A stretch of DNA of 64,000 nucleotides from Sialis fuliginosa (GCA_961205875.1 OY540809.1:34360267-34424266), one strand, 5' to 3'; positions 51,901 to 62,071 are shown, counted from the first letter of the stretch. Notes: generated by a model not told the origin, from the letters alone. Numbers and translations are program-made.

Positions 51901-53305
51901 AATCTACAGTATTGCTACTGCCATTTAATGCCGGAGAACTAAGCGAGCTTTCATCACAAACATCTAAATTTAAATTGGCGTCATTGTAGATATTTGTTTG
52001 GTTAAGCTTTTGTGCGTCATCAGGCAAGTTTTCATTTATACCCCCATCTATGTGATTGATGACTATTGGTTGTTCTTGAGTTGTTGGAACGTCAGATGTA
52101 TTTACAGGAATAGATTGATTTTGTTTAATTCCACGTGGTGGTCGTTCTGGAATACGTTCTAGATGTTTGACCCAGTTATCGTACACGTGTTTATTAATAT
52201 CACTACTTTGTTCATTAGACTCGACGTTAACCTGTTGATGTATAGCGATTTTGTCTATGTTATTTATATCTGGTGTTCCATTACATTTTAAATCATTTAC
52301 TGCAACATTCTGCTCACCACCACTATCTTGAATTGGTTCTTTAGTCTCACTACAATTATTTTCAGTTACGATCAGTTCGTTTTGTGATAGTAAATTTATT
52401 GCAACTAATTGGTTGATTGACTCTTTTAGAACGTTCTCCAGTTCGATTTCGTCGTGTATTCGTTCTTTCTCAGGTAAACACGTTGCCTCTAAACTATTTT
52501 CATCGTTTGCTTCACGTACTTTATCTAGATTTTCATTTTCTATTTTAATAGCACTATCCGTTTCACAATCTTTGGCCAGCAAACATATTGGATTTAAGTT
52601 TTCAGTTTGTACAAGGTCCTCATTTGTGTTTAAATCAACAATTATGTCCCCATTCACAGAACATTCTGGTGCATTTTCACCAACAATACCGTTTTCATTA
52701 TCGATAGTTTCTTCTACAATTTTACCCAAGTCACCAACAATGCCGTTGCCATTAATTATCTCTTGTTGAATAAAGTCAGTGGTGTTTTGTTGAACTTGTT
52801 TGTGCTCGTTCGTGGGCGGACACGCATGCGCGATCGCAGTATTTTGAATAACGTTTTCATTACGACGCCTAGTTGCTTTTCCTTTATTTTTGGCACGATT
52901 TTTCCAACCCATCGGATCTAATATATCCTTGATTGTACTTTCTATATCAGACTCACTTTTTGATAGAGCTCCTCTCCCGCCGTCGTTCGTTATCATACTA
53001 CCAGCATAACATGGCACGAGTCCAAACCTGTTGGCATCTATATCCGTAGTTTGGATCAAGTTACCGCCGTCTGTTTCAGCGTGTTTCTCGTGTTCTTTGA
53101 CGTCTCGGAAAGTAAGAGGCGCGCTCTGTGGTCCATCGTCACAATTTCCAACACTTTCGTGTTTATTTTTGTTGACACCGGAGGGCGTATTCGAGCCGTT
53201 CGAGTTGTAATTTATTTCAACGATCGCTCCATTGTTTACACGGGAATTGTTTTTTTCGTTGGTGTGTTCTTTGCGTTTTAAACGCCGGTTGAAAAAACTG
53301 AACAT
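36919..53305 (-). CDS. FAM184-like coiled-coil protein, 1480 residues, nine exons
   Basis: Exons in transcript order: 53305-51231, 48479-48328, 44125-43991, 43839-42950, 41877-41700, 41617-41453, 40810-40498, 38118-37972, 37306-36919. Every junction has GT/AG and compatible phase, and the frame stays open to TGA at 36921-36919. ATG at 53305 is preceded in frame by TAA, which fixes the start. Residues 1-691 are low-complexity and acidic/Asn-rich (see separate entry). Residues about 692-1350 are almost continuous heptad-rich coiled coil. The C-terminal exon has the conserved-looking stretch SRPEDLNLIADL, then EKRYYQLQL, and ends in an acidic tail. WEARMREECSRLKSEL in exon 4 and the SRPEDL block match what I recall of vertebrate FAM184A, which underlies the family call. 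The family's molecular role is poorly defined, so I assign none. The introns are swollen by transposons, including a mariner and several foldback elements. Confidence 0.85.
38119..40497 (-). other. FAM184-like intron with AT microsatellite and MITE
   Basis: A 2.4 kb very AT-rich intron between the exons 40810-40498 and 38118-37972. It holds an (AT)n run near 38517-38543 and the inverted-repeat element at 39916-40203. No exon-like frame is seen. Confidence 0.5.
39916..40203. mobile_element. Inverted-repeat MITE in a FAM184-like intron
   Basis: Left end AGTGCAAATGCAAATTAGCT and right end AGCTAACTTGAGTTTGCACT. The arms continue through TCCAGCTAATGCTATCTGCTAG. Confidence 0.7.
40972..41400. mobile_element. 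Inverted-repeat element carrying a Penelope-like fragment
   Basis: Near-perfect arms start ATTGTATAAACATTCGATTA and end TAATCGAATGTTTATACAAT. The arms include the ACGTTTCGACCAACATCTCG block on one side and its inverse on the other. It lies wholly within a FAM184-like intron. The loop contains the open frame described separately. Confidence 0.8.
41110..41358 (+). pseudogene. Penelope-like GIY-YIG C-terminal fragment
   Basis: 82 codons, no internal stop. RTNEHIRDMKN, then KSVVAEHSMLQGHIVDINNV and LYREAIEKK follow the pattern of the C-terminal endonuclease region of Penelope-like elements (R..EH, S..AEH, GH.I, REA.EI). The GIY and YIG residues themselves are upstream and not present. Probably a captured or truncated piece, not functional. 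Confidence 0.55.
41915..42925 (+). pseudogene. Decayed mariner element inside a FAM184-like intron
   Basis: Ends TTAGGGGTACCCATAAGCAA and TTACTTATGGGTACCCCTAA are flanked by TA (41913-41914 and 42926-42927). Transposase remnants on the + strand, in different frames, include CQRWFRKFSNGDFDLSD, EKLRQLDWEVLPHPLYSPDS and FYEQGIKTLSARWQKVLDN, all typical of mariner transposases. Stops, frameshifts and a nested hAT MITE show it is dead. Confidence 0.9.
42561..42680. mobile_element. hAT-type MITE nested in the mariner
   Basis: GCATAGGTGTCCAACCTTTTG at the left and GGGCCGCGGGTTGAACAAGC at the right. Flanks TCTCTAAG (42553-42560) and ACTCTAAG (42681-42688) match at 7 of 8. It interrupts the mariner transposase after the HSLR-like segment. 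Confidence 0.65.
44390..44640. mobile_element. hAT-like element, diverged
   Basis: Left CACTGGGTGGAGCGTTATGA and right ACTGTGTAACGCACCACTGC are imperfect inverted copies. The right part (AGTGCCTACTG, GGCAGTTACCTAAAGTG) matches 57482-57560 in inverse orientation, which identifies a family. No clear duplication. Confidence 0.55.
44892..45268 (-). repeat. Tandem repeat, about 163-bp period, 2.4 copies
   Basis: AACGAAGTTTTCACATTTA starts at 44892, 44958 and 45121, and each unit ends in ATTTCAGTTGGTCC. The first unit is internally deleted and about 66 bases long. The later two share nearly all of the 163-base unit, including CAAGATTAATTTATTTTAAT. Confidence 0.8.
46111..46510. mobile_element. hAT-type MITE with perfect 8-bp duplication and G/C runs
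   Basis: Ends CAGTGGCGCC and GGCGCCACTG, duplication AACTTCGG at 46103-46110 and 46511-46518. Thirteen G lie at 46127-46139 near the left end and eleven C at 46474-46484 near the right end, so both ends carry a G run when read inward. Confidence 0.9.
46550..47370. mobile_element. TIR element, 0.8 kb
   Basis: Terminal repeats of about 40 bases: AGCTAGCCTCACACGACGAT and, inverted, ATCGTCGTGTGAGCTAGGCT, continuing as AGATTTGCCACTGGATTGCT. No ORF. It begins 31 bases after the duplication of the previous element. Confidence 0.75.
47826..48081. mobile_element. MITE with TACAGGGT ends
   Basis: ATACAGGGTTTTAAAAGCTG at the left and GGACCACCCTGTAT at the right. About 255 bases, no ORF. The ends belong to the TATAC(A/C)GGGT group seen at other elements here. 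Confidence 0.6.
48500..49330. repeat. Repetitive intronic DNA, boundaries unclear
   Basis: A TATACAGGGTTTATTTCC end lies at about 48525. TCTGTTTGTCTGTATGTCCGTCCGTCC and CATGAACCACTGAACCGATA occur at 48838-48930 and resemble the common GTCTGTC-type repeats near 54545. Bases 49230-49330 match about 3400-3535 in inverse orientation. Confidence 0.5.
49645..49680. mobile_element. Single hAT-type end with C13 run
   Basis: CCAACCCTGGTTATGCCACT reads inversely as AGTGGCATAACCAGGGTTGG, a hAT-like terminus, and is directly preceded by thirteen C (49645-49657). The partner end was not found. Confidence 0.4.
50419..50586. repeat. Inverted repeat, possibly Penelope-related
   Basis: CTGGGTGTAATCCGCGTCAA pairs with TTGACGCGACTTACACCCAG. 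The interior TTGTCGGCCAACGTTTTGCT and the CTTCAAGGCTTTTCTAAAGA / AAACCCTGAAGAT blocks resemble terminal sequence of Penelope-like elements. Lies in the first FAM184-like intron. Confidence 0.45.
51212..53305 (-). CDS. Large first exon of the FAM184-like gene (disordered N-terminus)
   Basis: One 2.1 kb open stretch codes 697 residues if read to its own TAA at 51212, or 691 if spliced at the GTACGT donor at 51230. The splice donor leaves phase 2, which fits the exon at 48479 exactly. Composition is rich in Asn, Glu, Ser, Lys and Ile, with few aromatics and no membrane segment or recognised domain. A cluster of Ser/Lys/Glu repeats such as GSKKELSKASSIEDSNKES occurs around residues 545-610. Short blocks that look constrained are RFGLVPCYAGSM, SDIESTIKDILDPMGWKNR, NWVKHLERIPERPPRG and PKSILKNSK. 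The vertebrate proteins as I recall them lack this exon. It could be a lineage-specific alternative N-terminus or, if unspliced, a separate product. Confidence 0.75.
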   Translation of the reverse strand: MFSFFNRRLKRKEHTNEKNNSRVNNGAIVEINYNSNGSNTPSGVNKNKHESVGNCDDGPQSAPLTFRDVKEHEKHAETDGGNLIQTTDIDANRFGLVPCYAGSMITNDGGRGALSKSESDIESTIKDILDPMGWKNRAKNKGKATRRRNENVIQNTAIAHACPPTNEHKQVQQNTTDFIQQEIINGNGIVGDLGKIVEETIDNENGIVGENAPECSVNGDIIVDLNTNEDLVQTENLNPICLLAKDCETDSAIKIENENLDKVREANDENSLEATCLPEKERIHDEIELENVLKESINQLVAINLLSQNELIVTENNCSETKEPIQDSGGEQNVAVNDLKCNGTPDINNIDKIAIHQQVNVESNEQSSDINKHVYDNWVKHLERIPERPPRGIKQNQSIPVNTSDVPTTQEQPIVINHIDGGINENLPDDAQKLNQTNIYNDANLNLDVCDESSLSSPALNGSSNTVDSSKNGLENNVIVNGVNEIKEDLTECAVAEMGNVESSGDSKKEGNVERSGSKKELSKASSIEDSNKESVECGSKIDLERSESKNELVKSSSKENSNKENASEKTDCAIIPQEISISENSHSLVSPIQNESPDTKAEEKVEFNEPIVETENKKHLNEVNKNVVQKNQNEIARPKNSPKSILKNSKLIPAALLNIKSSKIPETKLEESNKSELKNKTSNEDADEIAKYVIFQ

Positions 53306-54480
53306 TTCTATTAATTATTATTTTGATTGTTCGTTTGTTGACATCGTACAATTGTGCAAATATATCAGTTGTTTTGCTGATTTGATTTATTTAACACTGT
53401 TGATAACACTTTTAATTTCCGTTGACATATTTAATCATATTGCTTGAAAAATGTTCTAAACATATTTTAAAATAATAATTTATTTTTATTTTATTTTCAC
53501 GTAAACATCCACTTTATTTATGATTTAAAAACTGATCGGTAGGATCTTTCTTTCGTTTACTTATTATTTTCAAAACTTAAACACTGTACAAATTAAAAGA
53601 AACATATTAGTCAATACTTTAAAAAGTCTCCATTATTCGATTTTATAACCAACAGTTTAAAAAAATTGTTCAAAAATAATAAATATTATTAAATATGCAA
53701 GCTTTTGTTTCTAAACCGATACCGGCATCCAAAGTTTAAAGGGCATTAAACTAAGAACGACTGCAGATTTTCGAAAGCTATATTTATGTATGTACTTACA
53801 GAAACAATACACAATTACATATCGAATAATCGGGACTTGTAGGTACAACTGCATGCAAATATCAGTTTGTTAAACCCGTTTTAAAATACGCACACTCACA
53901 CTCGATACACAACAAAAACCGTATAGACTGTTTGGTGATTCACTGGCAAATAGCTAACAATGTCAAGCGCCTTCACTTTACATATGTGTACACTGTGGCT
54001 GAGTTTTGTGCATAAAATGTCAGCTAATTCAGTTGCGGTGTTGGATTTCTACCGCCGCCGCTGTTCACTTTCGACTGTTTGTTGCTACACGTGAATCAGT
54101 AAATAATGTATTGTGTTGTATTGTTGGGACAGGGTCGCCAAAACTTATTTTTTAAACTAACGCGGGGGATACGTTCCACCAAATGCCAACACTAAATGAA
54201 TCACCTTTAAAAGGGGTTATCTTAACATGTAAATAATGGGAATAAGTGAAATAACAGTTAAATAACGATTCATTAAATGTAAATTTTTTTTTAATACTTT
54301 GATAATTTTTATTTTTAATATCAATATTTTAATAAAAAAACAAAAAATATTTGAGTGATTATGTTGACGTGGAAGGTTCTTTGTCATTTAACACTTTAGT
54401 TTTTTACTTTTTTATACCATGTATATGAAATATACTATAATATAAGTAAGTATTGTTAAGCCAATTTTTTTCGAAATCCG
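53306..54480 (-). promoter_or_regulatory. Upstream region of the FAM184-like gene
   Basis: About 1.2 kb of sequence precedes the FAM184-like ATG. I see no transposon ends within it, and it includes a locally GC-richer patch near 54040-54070 (CCGCCGCCGCTG). It probably holds the 5' UTR and promoter, but no core motif or upstream exon can be identified by eye. Confidence 0.3.
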
Positions 54481-54539
54481 AATTTTGATGGAATTATCCA
54501 TTTTGAACTTCCCTGAATCGATTCTGATTATTTTCACCA

Positions 54540-55243
54540 TGATGTCTGTGCGTTTGTCTGTCTGTCTGTAAGCGCTGTAACTCAATCGTAGAAGGGTGAA
54601 ATTTTATATTTAAGATTAATTTTTGTCTGGGAAGAAAACTTATTTTTGAAAACAATCTTTCAAACGGATACAGATGTTTACCTACGTCAGTAAGAATTAG
54701 AGAAAAATGGTCAAGTTAAAAATTGTAGGTAATGTTATTATCTATAATTTATGTTCTATTCATTTTTTCGAAAAAACAAATTTAAAAAAAAAATATTTTA
54801 ATTATAATTCAAATGGTTCATAACAGAGAAGAAATATCTGCAATGAGTGTCGTGGAACTTTCTTATACGTAATACTGAGAGTGAACAATGTGGGTGATTC
54901 TAAATAATTTAATTATTTAAAAAAAATCTTTCTGACTAAATCATAAATGTTGGATAAAAAAGTACGGGGAATAATTTATAGATAATAACATATTCGACAT
55001 TTTTTATCTAAAATATTTTTTTCTTGCTTCAAAAATAATTCGAAATTTCAAAAATTGCCAAGAGTAAAAATCCGTTTTCGGTTAAAATGTTAAAAAAATT
55101 CATTTGATACATAATGTAGAAAATAATATTATCTATACTTTATGTACCCATTTTATCTTTTATTAGTTTGTCAGAAATGTGTTTTAACAAATTAAGAATC
55201 ACGTACACTGTTCACTGTCACAATTACGTATAAGAAAGTCCCG
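54540..55243. repeat. GTCTGTC-type repeat and inverted repeat upstream of the FAM184-like gene
   Basis: Begins with GTTTGTCTGTCTGTCTGTAAG. Within it, CTTTCTTATACGTAATACTG (near 54858) pairs with ACAATTACGTATAAGAAAGT (near 55220), and about 54730-54770 is directly repeated near 55120-55160. Boundaries are uncertain. Confidence 0.5.
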
Positions 55244-55443
55244 AGGCTCCCATACTAGCTATTTTTGTAAAGAAATAATTTAACGTTGTGCTGTCACGCT
55301 CAGGCACTTTATATTCATACGATATGAAAAATAGCGTATTATTGTATTAATGTAAATGAAAAATTAATTAAAAAAGTAATCTGAAAAAACTACATTAAAC
55401 CGAAATAGCGTTAAACGGAGCAGCGTTAAACAGGGTCTTAGTG

Positions 55444-57444
55444 TATATGGGGCATTCCACGCAAAATTTGCCACCAAAATTTTTTTTTCCGTAAAACATT
55501 TTTTTTATGGTTCAGCAGTCAAAAATATTCGATACGTATTTTTTTATTTCAATATGATACGCGTAATTTTCGAGAATTTTTTTTTTTTAATTCCACGTTT
55601 GTAAAAAAGTACTTTTTTTCAATCGCTAATACTGCGATATCTAACGAAGATATAAAAAAAATTCCCGAACATGAAATGTGCGCCTTTTTCTCAGCTTTCG
55701 AATGAAGTATACTAAAACCTAATTTTATTATTTATTTAATGAAAAAAATTGAAAATTTATAAACAAATAGAATTTTTTCGAATTTGGACATGATTTTTTT
55801 TATTTTTTTTTATTGAAAAAAGTAGCCAAAACGTTTTTCTTAATACTGACAAAATTTCAGAGTGGAGAGGTAAATACTTACGGAGCAATGAATTTTTCAA
55901 TCGCGGCTTGCACGCGCGAAGCGTACCGCAGCGCGACTTGCTCGGACTCGGGCTTGACTATAAGAGTTTCTCCACGCCTAAGCGCTGAGTAAAACACAAT
56001 CGTATACTCGAAAAATGGTTTTGTTACAATTCTATACATTAAAAATGAAGAAGGGATTCATATGATTCTGAACTCAAGGTGGTAAATGTGAAATAATGTT
56101 CAATGTGATAAGTTTATTAATTATTGTTAATATTGTACAATAAATTTTCATGATGTAAATTCTACAGCTTTTTCAAACATTTGAAAAACTAAATTTACTA
56201 TTTATTACATTTTGATGTACGTTTGACTTCTGATTTACAAAATCTTAATATTTCAAAAGTGTCACAGGAAGAAAAGACTTTCATTTTCAATTTGAAGTCT
56301 TCGTTCGGCTCAATATTATAATATATAATATATTATAATATATAATATATGTAATGTATAATATTATAATGATTGTGTTCTTGATATGGTTTTGCATTTT
56401 TCAAAACGATTCTGAAGAAATTTTTCTGCTCTTGCATAGTCCTCCGTACATATGTATATCACTGAAATATTAAACAGAGAAGAAGCTTTTTTAGCCTACT
56501 CGTACAATAGAGTAATATGGTCAAAAATGAAAACCCCTAAAAACCTGTTTAATGTAATCTAGAAATAAAAAAAACATTGTAGAAATTTTTTTCATATTCC
56601 AAAAGTTTATACCGACCCCAAAATATCAAATTTAAAAAAAGATACTTTTCAAACGCTTTCAATTGCGCGCCATGTTGCGTGATGTCATAATTCAGTATTG
56701 AAATGTGCAGACAATGCTTATATACATTTATATATTATATACATTAACGATAGTAAATAAACATATCACATTGAATTCAAGCTTCAACGTCATATTTCAC
56801 ATTTACCACCTTGAGTTCAGAATCATATGAATCCCTTCTTCATTTTTAATGTATAGAATTGTAACAAAACCATTTTTCGAGTATACGATTGTGTTTTACT
56901 CAGCGCGTAGGCGTGGAGAAACTCTTATAGTCAAGCCCGAGTCCGAGCAAGTCGCGCTGCGGTACGCTTCGCGCGTGCAAACCGCGATTGAAAAATTCAT
57001 TGCTCCGTAAGTATTTACCTCTCCACTCTGAAATTTTGTCAGTATTAAGAAAAACGTTTTGGCTACTTTTTTCAATAAAAAAAAATAAAAAAAATCATGT
57101 CCAAATTCGAAAAAATTCTATTTGTTTATAAATTTTCAATTTTTTTCATTAAATAAATAATAAAATTAGGTTTTAGTATACTTCATTCGAAAGCTGAGAA
57201 AAAGGCGCACATTTCATGTTCGGGAATTTTTTTTATATCTTCGTTAGATATCGCAGTATTAGCGATTGAAAAAAAGTACTTTTTTACAAACGTGGAATTA
57301 AAAAAAAAAATTTCTCGAAAATTACGCGTATCATATTGAAATAAAAAAATACGTATCGAATATTTTTGACTGCTGAACCATAAAAAAAATGTTTTACGGA
57401 AAAAAAAAATTTGGTGGCAAATTTTGCGTGGAATGCCCCATATA
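55444..57444. mobile_element. Giant foldback element, 2.0 kb
   Basis: Ends TATATGGGGCATTCCACGCA and TGCGTGGAATGCCCCATATA. Arms of about 680 bases are nearly identical and include a GC-rich block (TCGCGGCTTGCACGCGCGAA, then GACTTGCTCGGACTCGGGCT). The AT-rich loop spans about 56140-56745 and has a small TATAATATATAAT palindrome. There is no transposase frame. Confidence 0.85.
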
Positions 57445-57481
57445 CTTTTTACTGATTTTCAAATTTTGATCTGAATATAAG

Positions 57482-57640
57482 CAGTGGCATGTTACTCAAT
57501 AGGCACTTTAGGCAACTGCCTAGGGCTGGAAGCTTAGGAAATAAATATAAAATTGAACGTTGAAGACCTTTTTTGCTCACAATTGCTTAATGAGCACAAA
57601 AAGGTCTTCAGACAATGTGAATTTAATTTTTTTAATATTG
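57482..57640 (+). repeat. hAT-like end related to 44390-44640
   Basis: GCAGTGGCATGTTACTCAATAGG and CACTTTAGGCAACTGCCTAG match the inverse of the 44390-44640 element. No partner end seen. Confidence 0.45.
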
Positions 57641-57712
57641 GGACAAATACATTTTTTTTAATATTGGGACAAATATTTAATATTAATTGAATGTATGAAA
57701 CATTTTTTTTAC

Positions 57713-57963
57713 AAAAGTTTCTTACTTTTTTATGATCTTTAAAATGATCTGCTTTTGGATATACCGTTCCATTTGATTTTGCTGAGAAACGAGCATGTAC
57801 CCCTCAAACTACCCCCCAAGGGGAAGTTTTGGGGTGTTGAAAATATTTTCCTGAAATTATTTAGGGTCGATATAGTATATAGTAAAAATTTTATCATAAA
57901 ACTTTATCTTCAATAATTTGGGCCTAAAACATAGTGGACGGGTGGTCTGGAACACCCGGTATA
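57713..57963 (+). repeat. Dispersed repeat, copy 2 (see 541-766)
   Basis: Co-linear with 541-766. This copy ends GGTCTGGAACACCCGGTATA, the more canonical form of the terminus. Confidence 0.8.
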
Positions 57964-58566
57964 TTGCATATATTTATTTATTACAAAATTAGGATGATAT
58001 TTTTAGACAATTTACGCTTTTGGCCAGACAAAATACTTCGCGAGACGTAGATTGGACACACCTTGTTCGAAACTATAAATGCACTTTTATATAATGTTCA
58101 AAACGTTTCTGATTAGTGGAAAAAAATGATTCCGGTTAATTGGGATTGGGGCACCGGTTAAACGGAGTAGCTGTTTATTCAGAATAACATAACACTGGTG
58201 AAACTTTCGATTACAAGTAAACTAACCTCGATGAGTCTCAATTTAACTGGAAGCAATTATAAATTGACTTTAATTTATTTTGCGAATTAAAAGTAAAATT
58301 TGTAAAAAAATTAATAAAAAGAAAAATTTGTAACAATTAAAATATTTAAAATCAGAAACTGTGTAGAATCGAATTTTGGAGAGTATGTAATTGTTCACAG
58401 ATATCACAGATTGTGATATCATGCGTATGAGAATATTATTTAGATTAATTTTTCTCGAATGTGGTAAAAAAACTGTGGTCAATAGTCCGATTAAATGATT
58501 ATTACCCGTGTGAATGTAATGTAAGGATTTGAATAAACACTGACAAGTTTCAATTTCATTTGCGTT

Positions 58567-59380
58567 CAGGGCCCGATCTAGTGGGGGGGGGGGGCAACCG
58601 GTGCAACTGCCCAAATTTGAGGGGCAGCAAAATTGGTAGAAAAACAAAATTAAAATCAATCAAAACCAACAAGGCCACACTTTTCGACAATATTTCAAGT
58701 GTTACTTTTATATTAGTTCTAAAAATAAAAATAAAATTCAAAATACAATTTCTCAGACAAATTTAAAGATTTTTGCTGGAAACTTGTATCACATAGAAGG
58801 TTATACATTATACATTCATTTGTGAATATATTTTTAAAATTAGAATACGGTCATTTTTACAGGATTATTTAAATTCGAACATTGTTTTGTTTTTCGTATT
58901 TGAAGGGTCAGTTAAAAATGTTAATATTAATAATTTTTATATGCTACCAGACAGTAGGTGTAAGTTTAAATTTTCTTTTTTTTTCTTTTCTGTACGGCCA
59001 AAATTAGGTCCTTTAAAAATAGCTGTGAAAATTTCCTTATAAATGCCTGACTAGAAATTTGGTCAAGAAAATTAGACATCCTCGTGGGCAATTTTCAAAA
59101 TTGCAAAAAAAACATTTTTTGTTTATTTTTTATTCAACTGCGATATGGCTAAAAAAACGTTTAATAACACAAAAATACCCCTGGATTCGAAAAAAATATA
59201 AAATTTCCTTTAATTTTCACCATATATTAACAAATGTTAATAATTGACCAAAGTACCTACTTTGAAAATGAGAATTTTTTTCGGTAAAATAAGGTGTTGC
59301 TTTAATTTTTTACATGAGTGTATAAGGGGCGGCAAAAATATGTTTTGCTCAGAGCGGCGGAAAAGCTAGATTGGGCTCTG
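58567..59380. mobile_element. hAT-type element, 0.8 kb, G12 near left end
   Basis: Ends CAGGGCCCGATCTAG and CTAGATTGGGCTCTG. Duplication TTTGCGTT (58559-58566) against TTTGCGTC (59381-59388). Twelve G lie at 58583-58594. No transposase frame. Confidence 0.85.
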
Positions 59381-59388
59381 TTTGCGTC

Positions 59389-60778
59389 ATCATTTTATAG
59401 AACGTAACTTGGAATTAATAAAAATAAAATTAAATATTTTTAGTAAAACAATTTGTAAAAATTTAATGTTATACACTTTCAAGAGCTATTAAATTTGATT
59501 TATGTTTTTTACCAATTGTTGAAAAATACAATAGTACCTACTAATACATTACAAATATGTTTTTTTGTTTATTCGTTGTTTATTATTTCTCTGAAAAACT
59601 CGTAACCTGAGAAAGATTTGCCAAGTTTTTGCACGTTTCATGTGTTCTCTTAAGTAATGAAAATGTTACCAACAACTCATATTTACAAATAACATTACTT
59701 TGTTCTTACTTAACACTTTAACAGCAAAACGTCAAATATTGTTATGGTTATTAAATAAGTTTACTTTTAAAATCTGTGTTTCTGCCAAAGATATTTTAAA
59801 CGTTACAAGAAAAAAATTTCGTCTGTAATACATTTAAAATTGATACGTTCAAGGTGAACACATTTTTCGTTAAAAAGAAAGAGATTAAATTTGAATACAA
59901 AAATTTATCACAAAATATGGTTGATGGAAAAAAAGTTTTCTCCATTAACACTTCTCTATTAGACAGTTTTTTAGCGTAACGGCAGAGAATAGAGTTGGGC
60001 ATTTTAGTTCATGACAGAGAGCGCTCCCTATAGTTCAGTGGTCTTTAATGAACTTGTTCGTTCTTCTAGTTCTTTTAGTTCATAGAATTTTTTTCCGGAC
60101 TATACGATGACAATTTATTGATTTAGATATATTGGATTTTTAATGTATAATTAATTGTTTGATTAGTAATTTTTTACTATTATTTTTTTCATCAAACTAT
60201 AGAAATGCAAACTGCTGCAATTTTGAATTCGTTATTAACACCCCCCCCCCCTCTAGCAACACATTTAAACGAACATTTCACCCTACCTTTGCAAAATAGA
60301 TTACAGAATATATAAAAAATATATAATAAAAAACTGTGTTTGGACATACCTGAATCACGAATTCATTTACAATGACAAACTTTTCGGTATTTACATTAAC
60401 TAACAAAGTATAAACTATGTGTAATGATCGTAAATTTTAAAACTGCCTGAATTTGTGGTTTGTAAAAAAACAAACAAATAAATGCATTACACATTAATGC
60501 ATCATATATTCTTATTATATTTTAAGATACTCTGGGTGCTGAGTTCATTAGCGCCAGCATCATAATTTACAGAAAATTACAATATAATTAAATATTGTAC
60601 ATCACGTCATCCATTCATAAGAAGAGAAATGAAATCATTAATTATTTTAAATCATGAGGATATATCTGACTTAAGTATTAATTTATTTTATTGTAATTAT
60701 TGTATCACATAATCGAGATTTGTTACAGTGAAATTATAATTTATTTTTATAGTATAGTTGTATGACAAGTTTACCTAT
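59389..60778. other. AT-rich gap with a C11 run
   Basis: No supported gene. A possible hAT-like piece lies near 59995 (GAGTTGGGCATTTTAGTTCATG) without a partner. Eleven C at 60241-60251. Confidence 0.3.
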
Positions 60779-61392
60779 CAGGCGCGTATACAGCCTCACT
60801 TCTCGAAGGGGGTCATACAGAAAAAAATTATAAATTTAACTTTCTAATAGCAGCATATACCTACATATATTTGAAATACACGTATAATAAATCTCAAAAT
60901 ATTTTTTATTGTTTACTTTTTGTAAAAAAAAATTCCAGAAGAGTATACAAAAAATTCGCTGATTAATAAACTATAAATCAAAATTTATTTAGAGCTGTTG
61001 TTTTCGAGATATTAGTTAACAAACATTTTACTGACTGCAAATTCTTTAATTGTTTTACAAATTCGAATTTTGCAATAAACGGTAGCAGAGAGAGATACAC
61101 AATATGGCAACTGGAAATGAAAAGTCAAATTGATTTCCTATAATTCATATAAAATAATTACTAAGTAGGTATATTAAAAATATTATAGCAATCCTCATTT
61201 CTATGTGTCAAGAAGCTAATTATCAAAATATAAATTTTTTATTCAAATGATGTTGTAGTTGAAAATTTATTGATACATAGTGATTTGAACTCATCTGACT
61301 ACTTTAAATAACTTTCAGATTTCTTCATAATATCTAGTGTATTTTTTTAATTCATGACCCTTTGACCCCCTCCCTCCTTGTATACGCGCCTG
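60779..61392. mobile_element. hAT-type element, 0.6 kb
   Basis: Ends CAGGCGCGTATACA and TGTATACGCGCCTG. Flanks TTACCTAT (60771-60778) and ATACCTAT (61393-61400). Subterminal GGGGGTCAT and TTGACCCCC are inverted. Non-coding. Confidence 0.85.
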
Positions 61393-61474
61393 ATACCTAT
61401 AATATATTATTTGCATGTTCGCGTATATAAGTTTTTTTTTCATATATTTTTCAACTGGTTTGTTGAATGAATTT

Positions 61475-61793
61475 CAGGGCCGGATTAACACATTTTTCAT
61501 CATAGGGAAAATTTAATTATAACACATAGTAGGTCTTATGTTTCTTTGATTTCAATATTAATATTTATTTATTTATTTCATTATATCTTTTACAGTTGTT
61601 GAATAAAATAAAGTAAAAACAAAAATAATAAATTTATCATTTTCACCTCAATTTTCATTCTCATTTAATATTCTATTTAATTTGACAAATATTATTCTTT
61701 TGATGTAGTTTTATTTTCAAAATAACGCTTATACTATGGAATACGAAGGGTGCAATATGAATTTTTCACATACCGTCCCTAGCGCCGGCCCTG
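61475..61793. mobile_element. hAT-like MITE, diverged duplication
   Basis: Ends CAGGGCCGG and CCGGCCCTG. No convincing duplication in the flanks, so the call rests on the ends only. Confidence 0.5.
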
Positions 61794-62071
61794 ACAATTA
61801 ACTAAAATAAAATATAAATTTTATTTTAATTGAGACTCTTCCCCTCCCCCCTCACCCTTATCATGGCCGGGTTTTTATCTCAGGGTTTACAGAAACTAAA
61901 ACCTGGTCACCCTACCTCTACCTCAAATTTTACAACTAACAGTCTCGTCTCGATTTCGTCTCGTGAAAATTAAAACCATCTCGTTTCGGTCTTGTTTCAC
62001 AAAAAAAATATACCGTCTCGTACACATGACCGAGACCTTATTTAATTCAATTTGCACGATTAATTTCATCT

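Noticed and set aside
51561-51989. 142-residue open frame on the + strand
   Set aside because: It lies antisense to the large FAM184-like exon and is a composition shadow of it (Ser/Phe/Leu-rich mirror of an Asn/Glu/Ser-rich sequence).
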